DNA of 64,000 nt, taken from contig BSBN01001017.1 of assembly GCA_027924645.1 (NCBI GenBank), positions 6,164,501 to 6,228,500 of the forward strand, read 5' to 3'. The notes below the pieces were generated by a model that was given only the letters and a program-made list of their open reading frames with translations, was not told where the DNA came from and searched no databases. The position numbers and the translations under genes were made by a program. This document shows, in pieces, positions 1 to 11,774 of this stretch. This DNA comes from Cunninghamia lanceolata (Eukaryota; Streptophyta; Pinopsida; Cupressales; Cupressaceae). Within the stretch, counting starts at the first letter, position 1. Every line of letters begins with the position of its first letter.

Positions 1-741
1 TGCTGGGTATAACATAACATTGCCCTTGAATGGTCCTACTCAGAGGTTGGCTATTGAAAATGGACTCTCTACCAGCAAAAATAACCACATGATGCATAAT
101 TTCCATTTGACTTCAGATCATGATGGATCCACTTGCCTAGAAATGGTTTGATTCATGCAAATGCTCTCAACCAATGAGCATGTTGAGGAACCTTATGTGG
201 AAGAACCTAGTCAACCCAGTGATGCCAATGTGAATTTCTTTGTATATGAATCTGACGAAGAGGATGGGGAAGAAATATATACAGAAATTGATCCTAATTG
301 CGTAGTCTTCACAAGAGGATAACAAGCTCAAAGAGACCAGGAACTTAAAGGTCAAGCTAGTGGTTCATCTACTACTCCAGAGTACATCCTATCAAGACAA
401 ACCACTTCCAGTTTCAAGAAGCTTGAAAGCTCTATGCCTAAAAATACATCTGCTAAGGTACCACTTGTTTCTTCTTTTGATACACTTGTCTCTAGTCCTT
501 TTGATATAATTGAGATATGTAAGAATACAAAAATTTAGATCTCCCAAGATGAATACCTTAGGCTCAATCCTTCTGAATTAAATAGATTGGTCAAGTACAT
601 TAAACAAGAGCCTTCACCATCCCAGTACAACGCTCAGTTGTCTAATGAAGATGAAGTGTATGCTGAAGGAAAAAAATTTCAAATTCTGATGACAAAAATC
701 TAGACCAACAAAACCCTTCTGCCAACCCTGGGCCTTTCTAT
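1..741 (+). pseudogene. G1 gag-to-protease linker, broken
   Basis: Frame 2 stays mostly open to about 690 and reads as a hydrophilic, acidic, Ser/Pro/Gln-rich chain with three stops. The frame then shifts by one into the protease frame. A proline-rich linker ahead of the aspartic protease is usual for plant gypsy polyproteins. I see no zinc knuckle here, so gag proper should lie left of the window. Assignment rests on position and continuity. Confidence 0.5.
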
Positions 742-1716
742 GTGTCTTTGTATATAGTTGGTTTTAGATTGAGTAATTGTGTCATTGATTTTGGAGCTTC
801 TGACAATGTAATGCCTACTCAAGTGGCTAGAGCTTTAGGTTTGTCCATCACCTCTTCCCATGGTAAATGTTTCTCTATGGATAGTTCACCAATCCCCATT
901 TTAGGGAAAATCAAAGATGCTGAAGTTGCCTTAGATGCCTTCCCAAAGAAAAGATTTAAATTGACCATTTTGGTTGTTGATATTCCTGCCAGTTACGGGA
1001 TACTTTTGAGTAGAAGTTTTTGTAGAGACCTAGGTGGTGAGATTCAAATGGATTGGTCCCATGCTTTAATACCCTTAGATGGAAAGAAGGTGGGTCTTAA
1101 CCCAAAGCCTAAAGCCAAGTTTATAGTATTAAAGTCTGGGGATTCAAGAGCAGATATTTTATTTGTAGAAACTGGACCATGTACTTACATGTGCATCTCT
1201 TCAGAAGAAGAATGTTTGAGTCTAGTGAGCCCTGATTTAATGAATGAACTATGGACATTGGAATTTGATGGAAGCTGCTCTAGTGCTAGTTCTGGTGCTG
1301 GAGTTGTCTTAATATCACCAGATGGTTATAAATTCCCCTTTGCTTATAAGTTGGAGTTTGAAAATACCAATAATACTTCTAAATATGAAGCTCTCTTACT
1401 TGGTTTAGCTTTGGCCAAAGAAAAGGGTATAAAACAATTGAAGGCTATGGGTGATGTAAATCTTATTGTCAAACAAGTTAGGAAGATATACACTATGAAG
1501 AATGGTAGACTAAGACATTACAAAATTAGAGTATGGGATTGTATTGAAGATTTTGATGCCTTTTCTATAGAGGCAATGCCCAAAGATCTTAATTCTAGAG
1601 TTGATTCGTTAGCAGTCTCTACATCCCTGCTGCTACCACACCCAGATTTCAAGGATAAACCATATAGAATTGAGGTTGTGTATCATCCAAATGTAACTGA
1701 CAATGTAAATCACTAG
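742..1716 (+). pseudogene. G1 aspartic protease plus extra (archaeal-type-like) RNase H
   Basis: Residues about 10-130 look like a retroelement pepsin-like protease: VIDFGASDNVMP at residues 14-25 aligns with the usual D-S-G-A active site, with Ser replaced by Phe. Later comes GILLSRSFCRDLGG, typical of the C-terminal protease fold. Residues 170-300 form an RNase H with ordered acidic residues D176 (FDGS), E216 (YEAL), D238 (GDVNLI) and D288 (VDSLA), the DEDD pattern of type I RNase H. This RNase H lies upstream of RT, whereas I know the Tat/Ogre extra RNase H downstream of RT-RNase H. The chain ends at TAG 1714-1716, and the frame continues beyond it. The Phe at the protease site suggests loss of activity. 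Confidence 0.75.
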
Positions 1717-3002
1717 CAAGTGTTCAACAGTGATAAACAAATCATTGCTTTTCTTGAAAAAGCTAAGGCTTTCGCGAATATTTTCTTTGAAGGTAGTGAT
1801 GATGGAAGTAATGACATTTTAGAAGGAAACATTGATACTCCTGATAATGGGGGATCTAAAGTCATTCAGTTGAGAGGCAATAAGATACCCAAAGGCTTGG
1901 TTTCTCTAGAAAATTTATTCAATAGACATGACCAGTATCTGAAGAAAAAAGTAAGATTTATGTTGAAGCATCGACTGATTTTGATTGTGTTAATATTGGC
2001 ATGGAAGAAGACCCTACGATTGTTTGTATAGGAAGATGTTGTTCTCCTCAAGAGAGAGAGAGAGAGATTGATCTCTTTGTTAACCCATTATAGAGATGTT
2101 TTTGCATGGTGTTATGCTGATTTGAAAAGATTCAGAAATGGCGAGTTGCAACACAAGATTGCATTAAAGCCTGGCATTGCACCTTACAGGCAGAAACAAT
2201 GGAACTATAACTCTAAAGTCACAGAAGCCATTTTCAATGAAATAGATAAGATACTTAAGGCAAAAATCATATATCTTATTCATCATTCCACCTGGGTGGC
2301 TAACATAGTTCCGGTTAGAAAGAAGAATGGACAGATAAGAATTTGTGTGGACTTGAGTAACTTGAACTAGGCTTTACTGAAGGATAACTACCCACTGCCT
2401 ATCATGGATCATATACTACAAAGGATTGTTGGTTCTGAGATGATGTCTATGCTAGATAGGTTTTCAGGTTATAATCAAGTTGAGGTGGCCCCAGAAGATC
2501 AACATAAGATGGCATTCACTACTCCTATTGGTGTCTTTACATAAAATAGAATGCCCTTTGGTCTTATAAATGCAGTAGAAAGTTTCCAAAGAGCTATGGA
2601 TCTGTCATTTGGTGACCTGAAAAACAAAATCATTGTTGTCTATTTGGATGACTTAATATTTTTTTTAAGAAGAGAGCTAACCATTTGCATGATCTTGAAG
2701 TAGTATTACAGCATTGCAGAGAACAGGGGATTTCTCTAAATCCTAAAAAGTCCATTTTTGTTGTAACTGAAGGGAAACTTCTAGGACATATAGTTTCAAA
2801 AGATGGGATTAAGGTTGATCCTGAAAGAGTAAAGGCTATCATGCAATTGGGATTACCCACAAATAAAGATGGCACTAGATCTTTCTTTGGCCAAGTGAAT
2901 TTTTTGAGGAGGTTTGTACCTGACTTTGCTGAGTTAATGAGGCCTATAGTTGATATGATGAAAAATCATCCTGTGTTCAAATGGAGAAATGAAGGAAAAT
3001 AG
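1717..3002 (+). pseudogene. G1 reverse transcriptase, frameshifted
   Basis: After a linker in the same frame, the RT begins near 2068 with HYRDVFAW, followed by the plant gypsy motifs IVPVRKKNGQIRICVDLSNLN, MPFGL and the catalytic YLDD at 2641-2652. A TAG at 2368-2370 replaces the expected Gln, and another stop lies near 2542. A run of eight T just after YLDD marks a frameshift, and the rest of the palm and thumb continues in another frame at 2685-3002. The enzyme would copy element RNA into DNA in the virus-like particle. It cannot be made in one piece here. Confidence 0.85.
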
Positions 3003-3600
3003 GCTTTTGAGAATATAAAAGTTGCTATTGCCCATGCACCCACCCTGATACATCCTGATTTCACAAAAAGTTTCATTATATATTGCTATGCATCAGAGCA
3101 TACTTTATCAACTATTTTAGTGTAGAAGAATGAACAAGATATTGAAGCTCCCATCTCTTTCATGAGTACCCCTCTTAAGAAGTATGAACTTAGATATTAT
3201 CCATCAGAAAAACATGCTTCTGCTGTCGTAAAGGCTCTGAAGTGTTTTAGGTTTTATGTTCTGCATTCCCATACTACTGTCCTTGTACCTGAAACTAATG
3301 TCAAGAGTATCCTCACTCAATAGGAAGTTGGATGTAATAAACGAGGGTCTTGGATAGCAAAAGTGTAGGAATATGATGTAGATATTAAACCCACCAACTT
3401 AGTCAGAGAGAAAGGTTTGTGTAAAATGATTGCAGAAAATAAAGTTGTTGAAGAAGAACACCTGCCTCTAGTCCTCTTCACCAGCACAATAGATGAATGG
3501 TTTTCAAACATCTCTTATTTCTTAATTTATGGCAATTGTCCATTGCACCTATCAGCCAAGGAGAAAAGAAATCTAAAACTCAAAGCAAGTAAGTACATTC
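3003..3600 (+). pseudogene. G1 RNase H after RT and connection to integrase
   Basis: The frame continues past TAG 3000-3002 with FENIKVAIAHAPTL and a Ty3-type RNase H that includes FIIYCYASEH (usual D-A-S, here Y-A-S), YELRYYPSEKHASA and a C-terminal part near 3400. Three or more stops interrupt it, mostly where Gln is expected. With the RNase H at 1240-1650 this gives two RNase H domains. Loss of the first Asp suggests this copy was inactive before or along with its frame decay. Confidence 0.7.
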
Positions 3601-4470
3601 TCTAGGGTGGTAATTTGTATAAAAAGGGTGTAGATGGAATGTTCCTTAAATGTGTTGATGAAGAACAACAAAAGAGATTATTGAAAGCATTTCATGATGA
3701 AGCATGTGGTGGGCACTTTTCAGCCTCTATGACAGCTTTCAAGATCCTACATCAATGTTTCTACTAGCCCAGCATGTTTAAGGATGCCCATCATGTGGGT
3801 ATCTAAATGTGAAAAATGTTTGAAGTTTACTGGCAGACCCCACCTTGCTGCATTGCCTTTGAATCCTATGGTGATCGATGAACCTTTCCAACAGTGGGGA
3901 TTAGATTTCATTGGCCCTATTAATCCTAATTCCAGTGCTAGACACACACATATCTTGACCACTACTGATCATTTCACCAAATGGGTGGAAGCTATTCCAG
4001 TGAAACATACTACTTCAGAAGTCGTGTGTAATTTCCTGAAAGAAAACATCATAGTGAGATTTGGTGTGGCCAAGAAAATTGTTACTGATAATGCTAGTTC
4101 TTTCTTGTCTTCTAAAATCACTCTCTTTTTCTATGAGTATGGTGTCAGCCTAGCACATTCATCTGATTACTATCCTTAAGGCAATGGACAGGCTGAATCC
4201 AGCAACACAAATTTGATTTCTATTATCAAGATTTAGTGAATGAGAGTCAGAGAGAATGGCATAAGAAGTTATATGATGCTTTATGGGTAGACTGAATTAC
4301 ATATAAAAGAGCCATAGGTATGTCACCTTTTCAGTTGGTATATGGTATACATAGTACTATACCCATTTCCTTGGAACTCTCAGCATTAAATCTACAAAAA
4401 ACTATAGAAAATGGGGAATTTCAATCTGCACTAGAAAAGAGAATTATGTACCTAAACAAATTGGAAGAAG
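3601..4470 (+). pseudogene. G1 integrase, N-terminal and core part
   Basis: A zinc-binding HHCC-like region (HDEACGGHF, then CEKCLKF) precedes the catalytic core with WGLDFIGPI (first Asp), VTDNASSF (second Asp) and GNGQAES (Glu, just after a TAA that replaces Gln). FQLVYGIHSTIP and coiled residues follow up to 4470. Element N enters at 4476 and separates this part from its C-terminus at 11493. Integrase would insert the cDNA into the genome. Stops and frameshifts rule out activity. Confidence 0.85.
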
Positions 4471-4475
4471 AAAGG
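4471..4475. other. Left target-site duplication of N (AAAGG)
   Basis: AAAGG sits directly before TGTAACATAC of the left LTR and recurs directly after the right LTR at 11488-11492. This proves insertion of N into the G1 integrase gene. Confidence 0.95.
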
Positions 4476-6161
4476 TGTAACATACACCCCTGGTATATGT
4501 TCTGCTCTGTGTATCTTTTTGTGTTTTTAGATGTTTTGCTAGTTAGGGTTTTATGGGGTTTTCTTGCATGTGCATTTTTGCATTAAATACATATAAAATG
4601 AACAATATACTGAAAACCCAAAAAAACTACAAAAGATATCAACAAAATAACACCAACCCAGATTGTATTTAGCCAAAATATGAATTATGAGTACATACCC
4701 ATATCAGAGCTTACAACTTCGTCTGGATGTTGTAGCCGGACCAACAACAATGGTCATACAAAAGTGCTCACAACTCAGAGGAATGAAGAGAAAATGTATT
4801 AAAATTAGTAGAAACAACAAAAATAGCTCCAAATGCCAAGATTTGGGAAGATAGATGCCACGAATCAATGAAAGATTGCAAACACCACATACCCATGTCC
4901 TCCCTTGGATAGTACGACTAGCTTGGAGTATGTATCAGCAACTGCAAATGTTTAAACCCTCTAAAATTTGTCACAATCTATCTGCAAACTAATATTAGCT
5001 CTCAACACCAAGGATAATCAACATTAATCAACCCCAAGCTTCATAAAATCACACCTATGAATGGTACAGCCCTTCTTGAGGAGTACAACCTGCTACAAAT
5101 AAACTACAGGAGCAAATCAGACTCAATCCCAATACAAAATCTATCCTTTATTCTCTGTTTGGGCTTGCAACACAAATCTCCATGATAATATACTCATTCT
5201 AGCTCAATATTTCATCAAAATATCTCTAGTGAATGTACAACTGAAGCCTCTGGATGAAGCCTCCTAGAATTGACTAAGTGGGTTTTCATCCATAAAGCCA
5301 AAGATAAAATCCTATCTTGCAGAGGTTTTCATCTCAGCAAGTCAATACCAAACTAGGGAGCCAAGCTCCAGAAACCCTCATGGGGATATCTCAACAAGAG
5401 AGCAAATCAATATCCAAGCATGTCTCAAATGAGGCACTTTTCCTTCTTTTATAACTCTCTAAGAGGGGGTTTCACTTTTTTGAGGGAAATATTCTTTTAA
5501 TTTTACTTTTAATATTTCCCAAGGTGAGCACTCCATAAAATGACTTAAGTGACTTTTAAATATTTCATTTTTTATCACTTAACTAATAAAACCCAAAGTC
5601 CAATATTAAATAATAATATTAATTTACGGAATTTAAAATGGAGGCCCAAAAGGACTTGGAATTCAGTGATCTACAGTTCATCGAAAAGGTCTCTACAAGA
5701 CAAATCCAACCCCACTCTGAAAATCCCGATCCGACACCAAACCTGAACTTACTAAAAATAGTAAGTAACGACTATAAGCACACTGAGCCAACATAAAGGA
5801 TGCCAACTAGATCCACAAACCATCTGAGAAATCTGAGCTCAATGCAATGTCTGGGAGAGCCAATAGCTGACTACCAAGTCACCAAAATAATGCCAAACTG
5901 ACACTAAAAATAGCAGTGTTCTCTGAGGACCAAAGAGAACAAACCCAGAAAAACCTAGAAAGATTGCTGACATGCAAGCACTTACTATAAATAGTATGTG
6001 CAGACAAGTTGTCTGAAATCTCTCTGGAAAGTGTCAACCAGCTCCACTGGATCACCCAAACACCCTGGTGACATCTAAATACTCCTCTGATTATGTTGTC
6101 ACCAACCCAGAAAGTCAGCTCTGACTGAACTGCAAGAGAACTCAAAAATGGGGACATTACA
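4476..6161 (-). repeat. N left LTR (3' LTR in element orientation)
   Basis: Matches 9798-11487 along its length with scattered substitutions and small indels. Plus-strand ends are TGTAACATAC and GACATTACA. The short ORF starting near 4320 runs into this LTR by chance. Confidence 0.93.
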
Positions 6162-6182
6162 GTCCACCCTTCCCAAAGATTG
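6162..6182 (-). other. N polypurine tract
   Basis: On the minus strand this reads TTTGGGAAGGGTGGAC directly before the LTR start TGTAATGTCCC. It is the expected plus-strand primer and fixes the orientation of N. Confidence 0.7.
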
Positions 6183-8586
6183 CTTGTCCTCAAGCAATGC
6201 TAATACGACCTCCAAACAATAGACTGAACCAAACTGAAACCAAAAATCATCCCAGGGTCCCAAGTTATTCTTAGCATAGAACCACCACACTGATGCTACG
6301 CTACTCTGATAAATCCTTCACCATGTAGAGAGTGGTGATGCAATACCTCAGAATCCAACTGAACTATCATGCCAAACCTGTCACCACCTGGATCCCAACA
6401 TATAAAAACCTCACATCCAACTATCATGAAGAGGTAAGTAAGTCTTGAAGTGTTTGAACCACAACATCCAACATAGGTGCTGGAAGATATGAAACTACTC
6501 CTCTCAAATCAAGGGATGAAAAAACTTTCCTCCATCACCACTGTAAAAAATAAATATGCCATCATGCCTACTGACACAGCAACCTCTCTGAAGCCATGTC
6601 TCCAATGGAAATTTTTGAGACAAAGAAGTTGCAAACTCTGTCTGATGCAATCACCATGCTGGTAATATGATCTCTGACCCTGCAAATAATCCTCTGTATG
6701 TATCCAAGTTAGCCACCTGCAATCCCTAGTTTCATCTTCTGTAGATGGCAACCCTTCATCCCAAAAAGGATGGTATAAATTTTGAGCCAATCCAAACTTA
6801 CGCGCAATCAAGTCATCTGTGTGTGGACTAAAGGAAAAATGATGAGCAGTCCTTACTATGTAGTCAAAATAAAAAGCACCTGTCTGTGTCAACGGTTGAC
6901 TGTCATAGTCATGGGGAACACACTCCTCATCACCATCATCACACGAATCAGAAGATGACTCATGTCTCTGATCCTGAATAGCTAATTAGGTGGATACTCT
7001 GGCAATCCTCTCTGCATACCCCATAGCATACTCCCTATCATGAAATAATTAGAGATATTCTGATTTTACCTCCTCCAAAGCACTCCTGATGAACTACAAA
7101 TCATGAATGTGAGTACTAGCCGAGACCCCATACCGACTCTCCTCTAACTCTGCTATCCAAAGAAGGTTCTCAACATTCCTATGAGTGCAATCTAGATGAG
7201 ACAAGGTTGAATCTACCTTCTCTTCTGTAACCTTTAGTTGATCTCTCCAACCCTATGGTCTAGTAAGTCGTTGATCACTATCAGCTACATAGGATGTAAT
7301 CTCTGATTTGCTTCCAAGAGAGGGAAACAAATCCACATGAGAATTGATCTCCCCACTGAAAGATGCCCTGCATGTATCCTGTGAAAAAGATGGAGTAGTG
7401 TGGTGATCTGTCATACAACTCTTAGGGAAATCCATCAACTCTTCGCAAGAGCTATCAATCATCTGCTTTGCATCACCTAAAATGGGACTAACCTCAGAGA
7501 CCCCTGATGCAACATCTGGTTCCCTGATACTCTCAACTAAAGCATCCATCCCATCTGTATCAACTGCACCTATATTTGTAATGGATGTAACCACATCCTT
7601 AACTTGCTCACAACCATAATCCATGGATATATGCTCCTCACCCACTGTTGCCATAGAAACCTGAACTGTATCTATAGATGGTGAAGACTGTGCCAAGCTC
7701 AACTCCACAGTAAGCTCATCTATCTATAGCTTTGACTCTTGAAGAGCTGATTGAGTACTCTTCAAAGGTTCTGTGGTGACCTCGAGCTCATATGTGAGCT
7801 CATCAACCTCCTCTTCCTTTCCCCTTAGAGCATCATGATAAATACCGTCAATCCTGAGAAGATTATCTCTATCAGATAATAGCTATAGGTAATTATTCTT
7901 CATGATCCCAACTGCATCTCTAAGTGCCTGAAACTCAGCAAGGGAAATCCATTATCAAGGTGCTCATATATACTTGGAGTCCAACAACAGTGTATCACCA
8001 ATTGCTATGCAACATTAAAGTGTTCTAAGGCTGAAGCAACCATGCCTTTGCTCACCTTCAATTGCCCTGCCAAATGAGTAGATCCCTATAACAATTTGTC
8101 TCCATACAATTTTTTTGATTTGTATTCTACACTATGGAAAGAGGTTGAATCATCATCACTCACTGATTGGTAAGCATCCTCATGTGTGCTATCAACTTCA
8201 CACACATCCTCGTCAAGTGTACTTCTGTTATGAATCTTCTGGGGTGGCTCAACTAACATGCTAGAGGCTGTTGAATCACCAATATCAATGCTTACCTCCC
8301 CTATCAAAATAGATGCATGCACATCCATCAAACAATCCTCATAATCATCTCTATTAGGCAACTCTTTAGTTCTACTCCCATCTTCCAAGGTCTGATATAC
8401 CAAATCAAACTCATTGTGGCATGAATCCACAACACCTATTGCATCAATATCACCCAAAACAGGAGTGTCTGCATTGGGTGACTCCACACAACCATCATCA
8501 TCATGTGTAATAGCATTATCCTCATGTTCATGCAAAGAGATCAAACTGCTGTCACAAAAATCAGAACTATTATGTCTTGTATCCTC
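6183..8586 (-). pseudogene. N downstream coding region: acidic and coiled-coil protein, broken
   Basis: Beyond TAG 8587-8589 the PDS5-fusion frame continues into a highly acidic Asp/Ser/Glu-rich chain (8086-8586). After a frameshift around 7930-8085 a second frame runs from about 7930 to 6509. It is rich in Leu, Glu and Lys in heptad-like order (for example near KEEEVDELTYELE) and then again acidic. Several stops fall where Gln fits the context, such as TAG 7883-7885 (YL-stop-LLSDRD) and TAG 7724-7726. The last part (6509-6892) has Trp-, His- and Phe-rich segments I do not recognise. The whole looks like one long ancestral frame, perhaps a gag-like structural protein with cargo. No enzyme motif is visible. 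Confidence 0.55.
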
Positions 8587-9618
8587 CTAGTTTTCTTCGT
8601 GTTTAACACTCATATTTTGTGTACCAATGTTAGAAGCATCTTCTACAATTTTTTCCTCTTGTGCCATAACATTTAAATCACCACTACACTTAGGAGAATG
8701 ACTGCTGTCATAAAAATTAGAATTGTTATCAAGGCTAATAACAACCTCTTGAGTGCTGAAAGTAACTTCATTTGCCAAACCAACATCAATTTGTGAGTCC
8801 CTTTTATCTTTGCATTGATGGTTAGACTCCCAAATTTCTTTGCAAGAGAAGCATAGGCCTTGTCTTCTCATTTGGTTCTTGCTCATTCTTGTATCATGTA
8901 AATCACAAGAAATACATTCTTCTTCTGTCAAGAGATGTCCAATTTTCTCAATTTTCTGCTCAACCAATGTCTTTGACAACCAATGTGCTGCAGGTGCAAC
9001 ATGTTGTTCTTTTCTCCAAATACTTAGCAAGTTAGATAATAACAACTTGGAGATATTAGCATCTTCATCTAAAATCATAGACAAGATAGTTTGCATTATT
9101 GTTTTAACATCATCTGCATGATATTTTCTGATTTTGTCAAAGAAACAATGGAACATTTCAAGAAGTAAATCATTACATTTGAGATCAATCAAAAATACCC
9201 ATGACCTGTCCTGAGCCATCATTACTAACATCTGAGCAATCTTTTTGAAAGATAAGCTTCTAGTATCACCTAAGACATGAAAACTTTCAATAATCAGCTG
9301 TAAAAACTCCTTCATTAAGTCATCTTTATAGGGTGCTTCAGGAACTGAAATTCTTATTACTTCACTGATGCATGTGATAACCACCAATCTTACATCCTTA
9401 TATGGATGTTTTAGCAGCTCTGGTTCACACAGCGAAGTCTTTAAACAGACCAAAGCCAACTGTATTAGAGGAGAAGATGACTGAGAGACTTTAGATTAAC
9501 AATCCTCAGCTTCTTCCACAGTGCTGAGAAATCTTTTATCTGACCAATGCAATGATTTAAGCTTCAAACCTAAATCAAAAAGTCTTTCATAAAGACCAAC
9601 CTTCACGAGAGATGCCAT
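8587..9618 (-). pseudogene. PDS5-like: Captured PDS5-like cohesin-regulator fragment fused to a gag-type zinc knuckle
   Basis: From ATG 9618 the frame has one internal TAA (near 9500) and runs to TAG 8587. Its centre matches the N-terminal HEAT-repeat region of plant PDS5: PELLKHPYKDVRLV, TCISEVIRISVPEAPY and the spacing of the next helices (FLQLIIESFHVL, WVFLIDLKCNDLLLEMFHCFF). PDS5 controls cohesin on chromosomes; this piece covers only a small part of that large protein. No intron interrupts it, which suggests capture from spliced mRNA. Without a break in frame it passes into GLCFSCKEIWESNHQCK (8812-8853), with C-x2-C-x7-H-x-C spacing, a known variant knuckle in plant gypsy gag. It follows the primer-binding site by about 165 bp. 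PDS5 assignment is from memory of the family. Confidence 0.75.
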
Positions 9619-9778
9619 GATCTCACATTTCCTGTTCAAAACCTATCAACTGTCCAACTTGAACACTCATGCAAGTGCTGATCACTCACATACAAAGCTA
9701 AGCTGCAAGTTTCATAATTTCATTTGCATCTCGTATTCTTATTTGCATGTCTGAACCTAACCTCACAAGATGGCATGA

Positions 9779-9797
9779 TTTTTAGCTCTAATACCGC
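9779..9797 (-). other. N primer-binding site
   Basis: The minus strand reads GCGGTATTAGAGC beside the right LTR, a variant of the TGGTATCAGAGC site primed by initiator tRNA-Met in plant LTR elements. Confidence 0.75.
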
Positions 9798-11487
9798 TAT
9801 AACATACACCCCTGGTATATGTTCTGCTCTGTGTATTTTTTTGTGTTTTTTGATGTTTTGCTATTTAGGGTTTTATGGGGTTTTCTTGCATGTGCATTTT
9901 TGCATGAAATACATATAAAATGAACAATATACTGAAAACCTAGAAAAACTACAAAATATATCAACAAAATAACACCAACCCAGATTGTATTTAGCCAAAA
10001 TATGAATTAGGAGTACATACCCATATCACAGTTTACAACTTCGTCTAGATGTTGTAGCCAGACCAACAACAATAGTCATAGAAAAATTCTCACAACTTAA
10101 AGAAATGAAGAGAAAATGTATTACAATCAGTAGCAACAACAAAAATAGCTCCAAACTCCAAGATTTGGGAAGATAGATATCACGAATCAATGAAAGATTG
10201 CAAACACCACATACCCACGTCCTCCCTTGGATAGTTCAGTCAGCTTGGAGTATGTATCAACAACTGCAAATGTTTAAACCCTCTGAAATCTATCACAATC
10301 TATCCATAGACTAATATCATCTCTCAACACCAATGATAATCAACATTAATCAGCCCCAAGCTTCATAAAATCACACATATGAATGGTACGACCCTTCTTG
10401 AGGAGTACGGTCTGCTAGAAATAAACTATAGCAGCAAATAAGATTCAATCCCAGTACAAAATCTATCCTTTATTCTTTGTTTGGGCTTGCAACACAAATC
10501 TCCATGATAATATACTCATTCCTGCTCAATATTTCATCAAAATGTCTCCGGTGAATGCACAACTGAAGCCTCTGGATGAAGCCTCCAAGAATTGACCAAG
10601 TGGGTTTTCATCCACAAAGCCAAAGATAAAATCCTATCTTGTAGAGGTTTTCATCTCAGCAAGTCAATACCAAACTAGGGAGCCAAGCTCTAGAAACCCT
10701 CACGGGGATATCTCAAAAAGAGAGAAAATCAATATCCAAGCATGTCTCAAATGACGCACTTTTCCCTCTTTTATAACTCTCTAAGAGGGGGTTTCACTTT
10801 TTTGAGGGAAATATTCTTTTAATTTTACTTTTAATATTTCCCAAGGTGAGTGCTCCATAAAATGACTTAAGTAAATTTTAAATATTTCATTTTTCATCAC
10901 TTAACCAATAAAACCCAAAGTCCAATATTAAATAATAATATTAATTTACAGACTTTAAAACGGAGGCCCAAATGGACTTGGAATTCAGTGATCTATAGTT
11001 CGTCAGAAAGGTCTCGATGAGATGAATCCAACCCCATTCTGAAAATCCCAATCTAACACTAAACCTAAACTTACTAAAAATAGTAAGTAATGGCCATAAG
11101 CACACTGAGCCAACATAGAGGATGCCAACTGGATCCACAAACCATCTGATAACTATGAGCTCAATGCAATGGTTGGGAGAGCTAATAGCTAAGTGCCAAG
11201 TCACCAAAATAGCACCAAACTGACACTTACTAAAAATAGCAGTGTTCTCCGAGGACCAAAGAGAACAAACCTAGAAAAACCCAGAAAGATTGTTGACATG
11301 CAAGCACTTACTATAAATAGTAAGTACAGACAAGTTGTCCGAAATCTCTCCAGAAAGTGCCAACTAGCTCCACTAGATCACATGAACACCCTGGTGACAT
11401 CTAAATACTCCTCTGATTATGCTGTCACCAACCTAGAAAGTTAGCTCTGACTGAACTGCAAGAGAACTCAAAAATCGGGACATTATA
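9798..11487 (-). repeat. N right LTR (5' LTR in element orientation)
   Basis: 1690 bp, the direct copy of 4476-6161. The plus-strand ends are TATAACATAC and GACATTATA; one base at each end differs from the TG...CA of the left copy. AAAGG follows immediately. Confidence 0.93.
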
Positions 11488-11492
11488 AAAGG
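11488..11492. other. Right target-site duplication of N (AAAGG)
   Basis: Copy of 4471-4475. The interrupted G1 integrase frame resumes directly afterwards. Confidence 0.95.
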
Positions 11493-11774
11493 GAGATAGT
11501 TGTGGACAGGATTACTCATCATCAGCAGATGGTTAAGAGGATCTTTGACAGAAGGGCCAAACAAAGAAGCTTCATTATTGGAGACTTTGTGCTTCTTTGG
11601 GATAGAAGGAGAGAGCCAAAAGGGGCACACAGAAAGTTCAATTCTCTATGGAGAGAACCTTTCCTAATTAGACACTTTATTGGTGATAATTCTTTTATGC
11701 TGGCTTACCCTGATGGTACTCCTTTGCCTCTTGCCTATAATGGGCAAGATCTGAAAATGTTCAATTGGTAACGA
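11493..11774 (+). pseudogene. G1 integrase C-terminal domain, displaced by N
   Basis: This reads HHQQMVKRIFDRRAK, then FIIGDFVLLWDRRREPKG and FNSLWREPFLIRHFIGDNS, the familiar gypsy integrase C-terminal barrel (GD-V-L-W ... K-W-GP pattern). It ends at TAA after KMFNW. It is the continuation of 3601-4470 once N and one AAAGG copy are removed. No chromodomain follows, in keeping with the Tat side of gypsy and unlike E. Confidence 0.88.

Larger units (their letters stand above)
4476..11487 (-). mobile_element. N: complete non-autonomous LTR retrotransposon carrying a PDS5-like fragment
   Basis: The two direct LTRs of 1686 and 1690 bp enclose 3636 bp. In element orientation (minus) the LTR begins TGTAATGTCCC and ends TATGTTACA. 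A primer-binding site adjoins the right LTR and a purine tract adjoins the left one, so the right LTR is the 5' LTR. The interior encodes no recognisable protease, RT or integrase. It holds a long broken frame made of PDS5-like sequence, a gag-type zinc knuckle, acidic stretches and coiled coil. This is the form of a large non-autonomous derivative mobilised in trans. Numerous substitutions between the LTRs show it is not recent. Confidence 0.92.

Noticed and set aside
8587..9618. Functional host PDS5 gene
   Set aside because: Only a small fragment, flanked by LTRs, with an internal stop and fused to a retroelement zinc knuckle.
10941..11444. ORFs of 83-88 codons in the right N LTR, and equivalents in the left LTR
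   Set aside because: They lie fully inside LTR sequence, lack motifs and are not maintained in the other copy.
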